From Phycisphaerales bacterium (GTDB lineage Bacteria > Planctomycetota > Phycisphaerae > Tepidisphaerales > Tepidisphaeraceae): a DNA stretch of 17,505 nt. The position numbers were made by a program, and so were the translations under genes. The notes beneath the pieces are model-generated. The model did not search any database. It was not told the origin of the DNA and saw nothing but the letters and a program-made list of their open reading frames with translations. The stretch's first letter is position 1. Each line of letters opens with the position of its first letter. Where the stretch lies: the NCBI GenBank assembly GCA_028288775.1, contig JAQGHP010000122.1, forward strand, positions 1 to 17,505. The letters run 5' to 3'. Of the stretch, positions 1 to 6,707 are shown in pieces.

Positions 1-2
1 GC

Positions 3-1481
3 CTCGACGGCATCCAGGACTTCACGGTGTCGGTCAACAGCGGGCCGAACCTCCTGTTCGTCAACACGCCGTCGGTGAAAGTGAACGCCGGGGCGGGCAA
101 CGACCAGATCATCCTGCAGGCGCCGGCACCCAACCTCGCCGCCTGGAACGTGGCGGTCACGATCGATGGCGGCGTGCCATCGATCAACGACCAACTGGTG
201 GTGATCGCTCCGGGGAAGGATCAGGCCACCTACACGCCGACCTCCGCCAACAGCGGCACGTTGGGAGTTGCCAACAGCAGCGGCACGGTCACCAGCGTCT
301 CGGTCACCAACATCGAGAACTTCATCTACGACGGCCAGTCGGACGGCGACACGTTCACCACGGTCGGCACCTCCGGCGCCAATGCGTTCACGCTGACGCC
401 CGGCGCCACCAACGACGCCGGCACGCTCGGCATGGACAGCACCTTGCCCGTGACATTCCAGAACCTGGGAACCAGCGGCCAGGTGGTCGTCAACGGCAAC
501 GGCGGGGCCGACTCCCTGGTCTACAACGGCACGGCGGCCAACGACAGCTTTACCATCGCAAACAGCGCCAGCCCGGTAGTCGGCGGCCAGATCAATCTGA
601 ATACCCGCGTGCCGGTCCTGACACAGAACATCCCGACCGTGTCTCTGGAAGGACGGGCGGGCGACGACACCTTCACGCTCGTGCCGACGATCCTGACCAG
701 CCCATATACGACCCTGAACCTGGACGGCGGGGCCACGGCGTCGGCCACGGGCAATCAGGCCAACCTGACCGCGGCCACATCATCCGCCCTGAGTATCAGC
801 GGACAGACGATCAAGCAGGGCGGCAAGACGGTGGCCGGCACCAGCCTCCAGAACATCAACCTCAACGGGGCGGGCAACGACCTGACCTATAACGGAGTCG
901 CGGGCGTGACGGAGGCCATCAATTTCATTGCCTCGCCGATCGCCGGACAGGGGCAGGTGAGCATCCCCAATGTGGCGCTGTGGTCGTATATCGCCGTGCC
1001 GGTCGTCAACGCCAACGGGAAAGCGGCGGACAACGACACGCTGACGTTCACGGGGACCAACAACAGCGACGTTTACCAGATCCACCTGGAGGCGGCGGGG
1101 ACGGACGCAGCCCCGGTCCTGAAACTGCAGAACGCGACGGCGGTGAACACCTTGCTAACGCTGGGGAACTACACCGGCTTTAGCACGCTGAACGTCAGCG
1201 GCCTGGACGGTGCCGACACCTACAACGTCTACGCTGCGACGACGGCACCTTCCGACCCGAACTTGCCGGGGGGGCGCAACCTCTTCATTAACGGCAACCT
1301 GCCCAGTGGCAAGAAGAAGCTGACCAACGTGATGCATATTTTCTACGGCACAAAGCGGCCGACTATCGTCCAAACGGTAGCCACGCAGAACCCCACATCC
1401 GGCCAGGTCCAGCTGAATTACGGCACGGCCCTGTTCCTGATCGGCTATGCCGGGATCCAGAATGTGACCATCGCGAAGTAG
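3..1481 (+). CDS. C-terminal part of a large secreted/surface protein with RTX-like Gly/Asp repeats (5' partial)
   Basis: The reading frame is open to the left edge, so the true start lies upstream; the first full codon is at 3, and the GTG at 27 is only an internal codon. The visible 492 residues are rich in Asn, Thr, Gly, Ala and Ser and nearly free of Cys. Degenerate glycine/aspartate motifs recur roughly every 50-130 residues: NAGAGNDQI (about nt 84), GNGGADSLVY (about 490), GRAGDDTFTL (about 650), GAGNDLTY (about 865) and GLDGADTYNVY (about 1200). These resemble single RTX-type nonapeptides set in beta-strand-rich units, so calcium-stabilised beta-solenoid or Ig-like folding is an inference. 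No C-terminal anchor or sorting motif is visible; the protein simply ends in VTIAK. A hairpin follows 30 bp after the stop. The exact function (adhesin, S-layer or matrix protein) cannot be decided from this fragment. Confidence 0.8.
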   Translation, partial: LDGIQDFTVSVNSGPNLLFVNTPSVKVNAGAGNDQIILQAPAPNLAAWNVAVTIDGGVPSINDQLVVIAPGKDQATYTPTSANSGTLGVANSSGTVTSVSVTNIENFIYDGQSDGDTFTTVGTSGANAFTLTPGATNDAGTLGMDSTLPVTFQNLGTSGQVVVNGNGGADSLVYNGTAANDSFTIANSASPVVGGQINLNTRVPVLTQNIPTVSLEGRAGDDTFTLVPTILTSPYTTLNLDGGATASATGNQANLTAATSSALSISGQTIKQGGKTVAGTSLQNINLNGAGNDLTYNGVAGVTEAINFIASPIAGQGQVSIPNVALWSYIAVPVVNANGKAADNDTLTFTGTNNSDVYQIHLEAAGTDAAPVLKLQNATAVNTLLTLGNYTGFSTLNVSGLDGADTYNVYAATTAPSDPNLPGGRNLFINGNLPSGKKKLTNVMHIFYGTKRPTIVQTVATQNPTSGQVQLNYGTALFLIGYAGIQNVTIAK

Positions 1482-1510
1482 TGAGACGGACCGGCGAAGG
1501 CATCCGGCCA

Positions 1511-1544
1511 CGAAAGCGGGGCGGCTCCGGCCGCCCCGCTTTCG
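1511..1544 (+). terminator. Hairpin terminator after the repeat-protein gene
   Basis: A perfect 15-bp stem with loop TCCG starts 30 bp after the stop codon of the large repeat protein. The stem is GC-rich in the middle and ends in CTTTCG, followed by TTGTG, so the U tract is imperfect. Position and stem strength make transcription termination the most likely role; a symmetric hairpin could also stop minus-strand transcripts. Confidence 0.7.
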
Positions 1545-1590
1545 TTGTGAAAACGGACGCGATTTTGAGCGGCGAGCGCCCAGCGGTCAG

Positions 1591-1927
1591 TTGACTGCTT
1601 CTTGTCTTGAAGGCAGTGATGATGACGGCCAGCATCGGGCGCTCATGATGAACCCCGCCATTGACGCCGGTGCCCTAACCGCTTTCTCCCGGCAGATCGC
1701 GGAGAAGGAGGGCGAGCGGAAGAAGATGGAGCGACGGCTCGGTCAGATCGGGGCTTCGGCCGCTCAGGGGCAGGAAAGGCCGGATCAGGCAGTTCGGACG
1801 GCGTATCGGCGGGTCGGCGAGAACTTGAAGCTGATCACTTCAGACTCGCATATGAACCGGTTCGTGGAAGAGCAAATCGGGCCGATGCTGCTGACTTCGG
1901 AGGGGGTTGCGGTGCCGAGAAGTCTTG
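1591..1927 (+). pseudogene. Probable C-terminal remnant of a serine recombinase next to tRNA-fMet
   Basis: An open frame runs from about 1591 to 2016, but its last third lies over the minus-strand tRNA terminator and the tRNA itself; the terminal peptide GGGFEPPTSGL is the usual false translation of a tRNA T-arm. The part before 1927 looks protein-like: a charged helical stretch (IAEKEGERKKMERRLGQIG) followed by MNRFVEEQIGPMLL and VAVPRS. This order, a coiled-coil segment and then a short beta-rich end, resembles the C-terminus of large serine recombinases. No catalytic domain is present upstream, where the repeat-protein gene and its terminator lie. I therefore read it as a decayed fragment. 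Alternatives are a small unrelated helical protein or chance coding. Confidence 0.35.
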
Positions 1928-1965
1928 AAAACACAACAGCCTCGGCGTTGGCCAAGGCTGCTGTG
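1928..1965 (-). terminator. Intrinsic terminator of tRNA-fMet
   Basis: Read on the minus strand, 1965-1952 pairs with 1945-1932 as a 14-bp stem with two G-U pairs and a 6-nt loop, followed directly by TTTT (1931-1928). It starts 10 nt after the tRNA 3' end. The G-U pairs work only in the minus-strand transcript, which fixes the orientation. Confidence 0.85.
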
Positions 1966-1975
1966 AACATTTCAG

Positions 1976-2049
<74 letters not shown>

Positions 2050-2061
2050 ATATATGTCGGC

Positions 2062-2089
2062 ATTGTAGGTTCTGTCGCCGGGGTGTCAA
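2062..2089 (-). promoter_or_regulatory. Sigma70-type promoter of tRNA-fMet
   Basis: On the minus strand TTGACA (2089-2084) is followed after 16 bp by TACAAT (2067-2062). The -10 box ends 12 nt before the mature tRNA 5' end, leaving a leader of only about 6 nt. This is the closest match to the sigma70 consensus that I found in the window, as expected for a stable-RNA gene. Confidence 0.85.
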
Positions 2090-2326
2090 GCGGGTGAACG
2101 CTGGCGAACCCAAGTATTTAGGCGGCGACGGGTTGTGCCCTTCTTAGTACGGCTAGGTGCGGGGGGAGTTCGCGCCGGGGGAGTCACGTTGCTGCGGATC
2201 AACTCGGCTCGCTTGTGGCAGGATGTGGAAAGATCCTGGCGAGTGTCGGAGTTTGGGCGACGAGAAGCTTCTTGAGGGAGCAGTTATCGAGATGTTTGGG
2301 AATTGCATCCCATGCTCTGGTTTTCA

Positions 2327-2354
2327 TTGCGATGGGGAGGGGGGTTCGTATGAT
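2327..2354 (+). promoter_or_regulatory. Candidate promoter of the nuclease gene
   Basis: TTGCGA (2327-2332), a 16-bp spacer and TATGAT (2349-2354) lie 30 bp before the nuclease start. The predicted transcript would begin near 2361 and carry the AAAGGAG ribosome site at 2373-2379. The surrounding stretch, 2090-2384, holds no other gene that I can support. Confidence 0.4.
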
Positions 2355-2384
2355 GCTCGTTGTTAACGCGGCAAAGGAGTGCGC

Positions 2385-3095
2385 GTGCCGGGCGAAACGG
2401 ATCTGCATAAAACCTTGAAGAAAGAGGCTTGCCGCTGGTTGTACCGGATGGGGTATCGGTGCATCGCGGCGGAAGTGCGGCTCAAGCCGCTGGGGATTAT
2501 CGACGCAGTCGGCACGGGCATTTTTCGGCCTTATCACAATTATTTGTTTATTGCGAAGGATCTGCCGCAGGTTTGCTTTGTGGAATGCAAGGCTTCGCGG
2601 AGCGACTTCTTGCGCGATTGTAGTGATGACGGGCAAATGACTCTCTGCATGCTCGAGCGCGAACGCAACCGCAAACTCAAGCGGCGGCGGGGGTCGAGCC
2701 GGCTTCGGCGGGCGGTCGAGCTGGGGAAATTCGCGTCGTGCCTGCTTCAGCCGATGGCGAACATTCATTATGTGCTCGCCCCGACAGGCATTTTGCAGAA
2801 GAAGGATCTGCCGCAGCGGTGGGGGCTGCTGACGTACGGGGAGGCGGGGATCAGCGTGGTGGTGCGGCCGGAGTGGCAGGAATGTGCGCGGACGGAATTC
2901 GTCGAGTCGGCCATCGCACGCACCCTTACCGGCGACATTTACCGCGCGGACGATCGGGCAATTAATTCCGTGAACCGGGAATTGTTCTCGCAGCAGTCGG
3001 CGCTGGCGGAGCGGATCCGGTCGATCCGACCGCAGGTGGTGCTGGCGCCGGTGCCGGGCGTGGCGGCGGCGCGGGAGATCGCGCAGGCACGGTAG
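2385..3095 (+). CDS. PD-(D/E)XK nuclease-like protein (MmcB-like)
   Basis: A 236-residue protein. AAAGGAG at 2373-2379 sits 5 nt before the GTG at 2385 and overlaps the alternative GTG at 2379, so 2385 is chosen. The N-terminal half has the PD-(D/E)XK layout: a helix with E14 (HKTLKKEACRWLY), E30 in a strand, D40 in GIIDAVG, then the E67-C-K69 strand QVCFVECKAS followed by RSDFLRD. Later, NIHYVLAPTGIL and LPQRWGLLTYG match the end of the fold seen in MmcB-type and phage-borne relatives. About 45 residues rich in Arg and Lys lie between these parts and could contact DNA. A C-terminal extension from about residue 175 is not assigned. DNA cleavage or repair is inferred from the fold only. A CxC/CxC protein follows 18 bp later. 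Confidence 0.65.
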   Translation: MPGETDLHKTLKKEACRWLYRMGYRCIAAEVRLKPLGIIDAVGTGIFRPYHNYLFIAKDLPQVCFVECKASRSDFLRDCSDDGQMTLCMLERERNRKLKRRRGSSRLRRAVELGKFASCLLQPMANIHYVLAPTGILQKKDLPQRWGLLTYGEAGISVVVRPEWQECARTEFVESAIARTLTGDIYRADDRAINSVNRELFSQQSALAERIRSIRPQVVLAPVPGVAAAREIAQAR

Positions 3096-3113
3096 AGAAA
3101 GAGGCTGGCGCTG

Positions 3114-3386
3114 ATGAAGTCCAATTCGCGGCAATGCCGGTGCGGCCGGCTTCGGCAAGTCGAAGGGTTCGATTCACTTCTCCAATTCAACGAATTTAAA
3201 GCGGAGCTGGCGCGGGCCTTGCGCGACGGGGCGCTGAAGGAAGTGCCGGTAGCGCAACGGACTTCATCGCTCGAGCAGGGCGAGCGGTGGCTGGCGTGTA
3301 ATTGCGGCGAAACGTGGCGGTTGGTGGGGCCACGGTTTCCGTTCAGGGGGATCTTTCGGCGCGTGGTGGAGGGGACGGAAGTTTGA
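3114..3386 (+). CDS. Small CxC...CxC putative zinc-binding protein
   Basis: A 90-residue protein starting at an ATG 18 bp after the nuclease stop, so probably the second gene of a two-gene operon. C8-R-C10-G near the N-terminus and C62-N-C64-G near the C-terminus could form one four-cysteine zinc site, separated by a helical stretch with FNEFKAELARALRDGALKEV. The end reads WRLVGPRFPFRGIFRRV. I do not recognise the family. The CG...W.L.GP.FP..G pattern recalls small accessory or immunity-type proteins, but that is only a resemblance. Pairing with a nuclease suggests a partner, adaptor or inhibitor; this is untested. Confidence 0.6.
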   Translation: MKSNSRQCRCGRLRQVEGFDSLLQFNEFKAELARALRDGALKEVPVAQRTSSLEQGERWLACNCGETWRLVGPRFPFRGIFRRVVEGTEV

Positions 3387-3452
3387 CTCATCGCTGCCGG
3401 GGCTAACATCGGATTGAGCAGTAGCACAAACTGACGGCAGCAAAACCGGCGC

Positions 3453-3481
3453 TTGTTGGCGGCAATTTGCGACCGTAGGAT
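3453..3481 (+). promoter_or_regulatory. Promoter positioned for a leaderless or near-leaderless start
   Basis: TTGTTG (3453-3458), a 17-bp spacer and TAGGAT (3476-3481) put the transcription start at about 3488, the A of the ATG. The -10 box is half of a perfect 12-bp palindrome TAGGATATCCTA (3476-3487) touching the start codon. The same bases contain AGGA, so a conventional ribosome site with a longer transcript is the alternative. Confidence 0.45.
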
Positions 3482-3487
3482 ATCCTA

Positions 3488-3886
3488 ATGGGCTTGACGC
3501 ATGTAACAACCACCGTCCGCAGGCTGGCCGGTGGCGGCAAAGGATTGGCAGCCGAGTTTCTCGTTGATACCAGGGCCGTTGATTGTCTGGCACCCGCCAA
3601 GGCCCTGCGCAAGGTCGGCATCAAGCCCGAGGGGAAAAATGTCTACGAACTAGCGGATGGCAGTCCGGTGGAGCTTGAATACGGTTTTGCGCGAGTATCG
3701 CTGATGGGCGAGGAAACCGTCTCAGCCATTATTTTCGGCCCCGAGGGATCAGAGCCGATTCTTGGCGTGCTGGCCCTGGAGGGTCTGGGCATTTCCGTGG
3801 ATCACAAAACGCGATCTTTGAAACGAGAGCATGCTAGATCGCTGAAGCAGGCTCACGCCGTAATTCGCTTGCGATCGATGAGATAG
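3488..3886 (+). CDS. Clan AA (retropepsin-like) aspartic protease family protein with altered catalytic motif
   Basis: A 132-residue protein with the pattern of small bacterial retropepsin-like proteins: MGLTHV at the start, the FLVDT strand at 24-28, LAPAKALRKVGI, YELADGSPVELEYGFARV, then IFGPEGSEPILGVLALEGLGISVD. This family uses one D-T/S-G triad per monomer and acts as a dimer. Here the triad reads D27-T28-R29. The codon is AGG, one base from GGG (Gly). Arg at this place should disturb the fireman's grip of the active site, so the protein may be inactive or have a binding role. The tail after VDHKT is basic and less family-like. The start is set by the palindrome and -10 box immediately upstream. 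Neighbours give no clear function. Confidence 0.75.
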   Translation: MGLTHVTTTVRRLAGGGKGLAAEFLVDTRAVDCLAPAKALRKVGIKPEGKNVYELADGSPVELEYGFARVSLMGEETVSAIIFGPEGSEPILGVLALEGLGISVDHKTRSLKREHARSLKQAHAVIRLRSMR

Positions 3887-4005
3887 AAGGGACGGGGGCA
3901 TTGCATCAAAATTTTGCTGTTTCGGCACGTCAAAGTGTATACATTCGGTAGCATTTGAAGCATCGAACCCCCGCCGCGGGGTTGAAAACGCGGGCCGAGG
4001 GGGCG

Positions 4006-4049
4006 TGCAACATGTCTGTAACATGCTTGTAACAGGAGTTTGCAACATG
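4006..4049. repeat. Four spaced copies of TGYAACATG
   Basis: TGCAACATG at 4006, TGTAACATG at 4017, TGTAACAGG at 4028 and TGCAACATG at 4041 are direct repeats at 11, 11 and 13 bp, close to one helical turn. They lie in the space between two convergent genes, 26 bp from the stop of the MshEN gene. They are not part of a credible coding sequence. Operator sites would be unusual here; a 3'-end RNA element or chance is also possible. Confidence 0.6.
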
Positions 4050-4074
4050 GCCCGGCGGGGCAGCCGGGGGAGGG

Positions 4075-4542
4075 TCATCCCGCAATGGCGGCGATCTGTT
4101 CTACCGGGCGAGCGGGGTAGTAGGTGCGGATGGCCTTTTGAATCTGGCGGTTGTCGGCGAGCACGAATTTGAGTTGCATTTTTACTCGCCGGGGGAGCTC
4201 TTCGGTGGCGCGCATCAGGGAGCCCTCTGCGGCGGCTATCACGATCTGGTCGCCTGCGGCGCGGAGGGGGATGACGTTGTATTCGATCGCCAGCGCCCGG
4301 GGGAGATGGGCGAGGCATTGCACGTCGATGCCGATGGCGTCGAGGTCCACGCGCTCGGGGGCGCCGGATAACTGCGACCACCACGCACGCCATACATGTT
4401 GCGGCTGACACAGGCCGAACGCCAGCGCGATTTCCCCGAATCGGCGGCGCGAGGAGGACTGATCTTCCAGGATCTCCGAAACGTCATGGGGACTTAAATC
4501 GACGAACCTGCCGAGCACCTCTCCGAAGCGTTGACGGGACAT
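4075..4542 (-). CDS. Stand-alone MshEN / type II secretion ATPase N-terminal domain (probable c-di-GMP receptor)
   Basis: The ATG at 4542 is preceded by AAGGAG with 7-nt spacing and gives 155 residues; the frame upstream is open but not protein-like. Residues 5-28 (starting RFGEVLG, ending LEDQ) and 34-57 (starting RFGEIAL, ending WWSQ) are two 24-residue motifs separated by exactly five residues. This is the tandem RLG...Q arrangement known for the c-di-GMP-binding MshEN domain, with Phe in place of Leu. The rest (VDLDAIGIDVQCLAHLPRALAIEYNVIPL, VIAAAE, LKFVLADNRQIQKAIRTYY) matches the GspE/PilB N-terminal fold. The ATPase domain of those proteins is missing: there is no Walker A or B, and the protein ends at IAAIAG. 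It may therefore be a free c-di-GMP sensor acting on a secretion or pilus machine encoded elsewhere. It is divergent from the zinc-ribbon gene. Confidence 0.8.
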   Translation of the reverse strand: MSRQRFGEVLGRFVDLSPHDVSEILEDQSSSRRRFGEIALAFGLCQPQHVWRAWWSQLSGAPERVDLDAIGIDVQCLAHLPRALAIEYNVIPLRAAGDQIVIAAAEGSLMRATEELPRRVKMQLKFVLADNRQIQKAIRTYYPARPVEQIAAIAG

Positions 4543-4688
4543 ACACTCACTCCTTCTGGGCGAACGGGACATTGGGCTCTGTGGCATGGCGCGCCACCGG
4601 GGCGGGCGCGGAGGACCGGCAGAGCCGCACTGGAAGAAGCTACGATACGAATCTGTCGGGGGCAAATGCGTGGTGAGAATCCAACCGT

Positions 4689-4716
4689 TTGTGTCCGATA
4701 ACAGCGCCGATATACT
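4689..4716 (+). promoter_or_regulatory. Promoter positioned for a leaderless zinc-ribbon mRNA
   Basis: TTGTGT (4689-4694), a 16-bp spacer and TATACT (4711-4716) are followed by the ATG at 4724, seven bases after the -10 box. No ribosome-binding sequence precedes this ATG. The geometry fits transcription starting at or next to the start codon. Confidence 0.5.
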
Positions 4717-4723
4717 TGTTGGC

Positions 4724-5134
4724 ATGACCCAAACCACCGATACGCAGGGCGAAACGCGGAAGCTCGATTGCCCCAAGTGCAAGGCGGCGATGGAGACCGT
4801 CACCTTCCAGGACATTCAAATTGATCGGTGCACGGCGTGCAAGGGGCTGTGGTTTGACGCGCTGGAGAAGGAGCATTTGGATTTGCTCAAAGGCGCCGAA
4901 AGCATCGACACGGGACCGGCCCACGTCGAGAAACGCGATGAGGTGGTGCGGATCAGTTGCCCGGTATGCCATGAGCCGATGATTCGAATGGTCGATCACC
5001 AGCAGCCGCACATCTGGTACGAATCATGCCCGGTTTGCTACGGCATGTTCTTTGATGCGGGGGAGTTCCGGGAACACAAGGAGCACTCGGTCTTCGGGTT
5101 CTTCCACGATCTGTTCCATCGGGAACGGAAGTGA
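4724..5134 (+). CDS. Double zinc-ribbon protein (zf-TFIIB type)
   Basis: A 136-residue protein with two similar zinc ribbons. The first uses C16/C19 and C36/C39 and is followed by KGLWFDALEKEHL. The second uses C79/C82 and C102/C105 and is followed by YGMFFDAGEFREH. The G-x-(W/F)-F-D-x-x-E pattern after the second Cys pair is typical of the zf-TFIIB family of small bacterial proteins, whose cellular role is largely unknown. A longer open frame begins at 4586, but its extra residues are Gly/Arg-rich and unlike the family; the TATACT box 7 bp upstream and the lack of a Shine-Dalgarno sequence favour the ATG at 4724. The C-terminal FGFFHDLFHRERK is a short amphipathic tail. It is transcribed divergently from the MshEN gene across 181 bp. 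Confidence 0.85.
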   Translation: MTQTTDTQGETRKLDCPKCKAAMETVTFQDIQIDRCTACKGLWFDALEKEHLDLLKGAESIDTGPAHVEKRDEVVRISCPVCHEPMIRMVDHQQPHIWYESCPVCYGMFFDAGEFREHKEHSVFGFFHDLFHRERK

Positions 5135-5450
5135 ATGGGTGCAACGGTCCTCAGGACGTCGGCCATGTGTCGGCCTCGTCATCCGTTGAGGGTTGCATGT
5201 CGGTGGGCGGGCCTGTTCGAAATTGCATTCACGTTGACGGCTGATTCACCTCCACCGAAATTCAGGAACTCCACGAGATCAATCGCGAGTTGGCCCAGGT
5301 AACGCATCCGAAGGATGTTGCCGCCGGGACCGGCACGGTATGGGGGACGCGCTCCATGCGTCGAACGCGCCTCAGGCGCTGGGCGTATGATTGAGAGCGT
5401 AAGAGTTTGCACCGGCGTGCCGAGGGGGCATTGGTGGAGGCGTTGATACT
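5135..5450. other. 316-bp stretch without a supported gene
   Basis: Both strands have short open frames, but none has a good ribosome site or family-like sequence. A 13-codon frame beginning at 5355 (MRRTRLRRWAYD) covers a short GCGCC/GGCGC hairpin; it lacks support as a peptide. The minus-strand frame over 5179-5412 looks like protein in places (MRYLGQLAIDLVEFLNF) and could be a decayed fragment. The end contains TGGAGG at 5435-5440, the ribosome site of the next gene. Confidence 0.4.
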
Positions 5451-6362
5451 TTGAGTTGGAAAACAGTTAGCAATTGGGCGAAAGAGCGGCCGCTGACATT
5501 GCGGTTGGCAGATCGGCTGGGGCGGAGCCGGGGGAGGTTGGCGGTGTTGGACCGGATCAATCCGCCGACGCGGGCTCGGCGGAAGCCGGACTTGCGGGGG
5601 TGGGAGGATCAGGATCTCGCGGCGGCATGGCTCGGACACGCGACGGTGCTCTTGCGCGTGGGCGGCATGACCATCCTCACCGACCCCGTGCTCTCCAACC
5701 GCGTGGGCGTAGGACTGGGCCTCATCACCGGCGGGCCCAAGCGGCTGATCGCGCCGGCACTAACCGTGCGGGAGCTGCCGCGGATCGATCTCATCCTTAT
5801 CTCGCACGCGCACTTCGATCACCTCGATCGGCCGACGCTCGCTCGATTGCCCAAGCGCATTCCCGTCGTCACCGCGAACAACACCCGCGACCTCATCAGC
5901 GACTTGGGCTTTCGGAAGGTTACCGAGCTGGCATGGGGCGAGAGTGTCAAACTTCCCGGGGGCCTGCGTGTCAGCGCCCATCCCGTGGCGCACTGGGGCG
6001 CGCGGACGTTTTACGACAAGCACCGCGGCTTCAACGCGTACGTCATCGAGGCCGGCGGGCGGCGCGTGCTTTACGGGGGCGACAGCGCCTACCACGAGGG
6101 CTTTAAGGCGTTGGGGAAGGTGGATCTGGCCGTGATCGGCATCGGAGCCTATGACCCGTGGGTGGCATCCCACGCCACGCCTGAGCAGGCGTGGGAGATG
6201 GCCGGGCACTGCGGCGCGGACTTCCTGCTGCCGATGCACCACAGCACGTTTCGTTTGAGTCATGAGCCGCCGCACGAGCCGATGGAGCGGATGCTGGCCG
6301 TGGCAGGCGCGGAAGCGGACCGCGTTGTGGTGCGGGAAGTGGGAGGGCAGTGGGCGCGGTGA
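5451..6362 (+). CDS. Metallo-beta-lactamase-fold hydrolase (NAPE-PLD/UlaG-like)
   Basis: A 303-residue protein. The start is TTG at 5451, ten bases after GGAGG (5436-5440); the upstream in-frame stop at 5400 allows little else. The fold signature is clear: WLGHATVLL at about 60-68, ILTDPVLSNR at 75-84, the metal motif H119-A-H121-F-D123-H124, then VAHWGAR, RRVLYGGDSAYHEGF and LPMHHSTF for the remaining metal ligands. The WLGHAT and TDPVLSNR motifs place it with NAPE-PLD and UlaG-type enzymes (phosphodiesterase or lactonase chemistry) and not with true beta-lactamases. The substrate cannot be read from sequence. There is no signal peptide, so it is probably cytoplasmic. A large inverted repeat starts about 12 bp after its stop. 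Confidence 0.9.
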   Translation: MSWKTVSNWAKERPLTLRLADRLGRSRGRLAVLDRINPPTRARRKPDLRGWEDQDLAAAWLGHATVLLRVGGMTILTDPVLSNRVGVGLGLITGGPKRLIAPALTVRELPRIDLILISHAHFDHLDRPTLARLPKRIPVVTANNTRDLISDLGFRKVTELAWGESVKLPGGLRVSAHPVAHWGARTFYDKHRGFNAYVIEAGGRRVLYGGDSAYHEGFKALGKVDLAVIGIGAYDPWVASHATPEQAWEMAGHCGADFLLPMHHSTFRLSHEPPHEPMERMLAVAGAEADRVVVREVGGQWAR

Positions 6363-6373
6363 AGCCCGGAGGC

Positions 6374-6583
6374 GAAAATCCGAATTTCGAATCCCGAGTT
6401 AAATCCCAAAATCCAAAGGCGGAATCCACGAAGGAACACGAAAGTGAGCACGAAGGCACACGAATGAATGCTTTTTCTTCGTGCCCCTTCGTGTCCACCT
6501 TCGTGTTCTTCGTGGATTTCCCGTTTTGGAATTCGGACTTGGTCATTCGGATTTCGGATTTCGGTCTTCGGAATTCGGATTTC
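6374..6583. repeat. Long intergenic imperfect inverted repeat A
   Basis: The inner arms 6422-6466 and 6477-6520 are complementary over about 40 bp with few mismatches, built from ACGAAG and ACACGAA units on the left and CTTCGTG units on the right. The outer arms 6374-6421 and 6521-6583 are made of ATCCGAA / TTCGGAT units in several partly tandem copies. The element begins 12 bp after the hydrolase stop and ends 125 bp before the lipid kinase start. Open frames inside it (peptides with runs like PKSEIR) are by-products of the repeat. It should form a long hairpin in RNA or a cruciform in DNA. The same kind of element occurs again near 15.4-15.7 kb and 16.2-16.4 kb. Confidence 0.85.
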
Positions 6584-6707
6584 ACGACAGGCGTCGCAAC
6601 GGGGCAATTGGCGGAACAGGTCCGGCTTGCATTCCTTCGTCGCGGATCGACAATCCCCACTCTGCATGACACGCAATGAGCTGGAGCCGCGGGCACAGGG
6701 GCTCTCG

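Noticed and set aside
2199..3158. 319-codon minus-strand frame opposite the nuclease
   Set aside because: Arg/Pro/His-rich antisense product with no motif, while the plus strand has PD-(D/E)XK motifs and a ribosome site.
6374..6583. Possible CRISPR array because of short repeated units
   Set aside because: Units are 6-8 bp, vary in spacing and are arranged as an inverted repeat; there are no regular repeats of 24-40 bp with unique spacers.
6103..6696. Minus-strand frame with peptides such as RRPKSEIRMTKSEF
   Set aside because: It reads through inverted repeat A and the antisense of the hydrolase; the repetitive peptide comes from the ATCCGAA units.
6468..6707. N-terminal extension of the lipid kinase frame
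   Set aside because: It starts inside the inverted repeat, lacks a ribosome site and would nearly double the family's usual length upstream of the catalytic domain.
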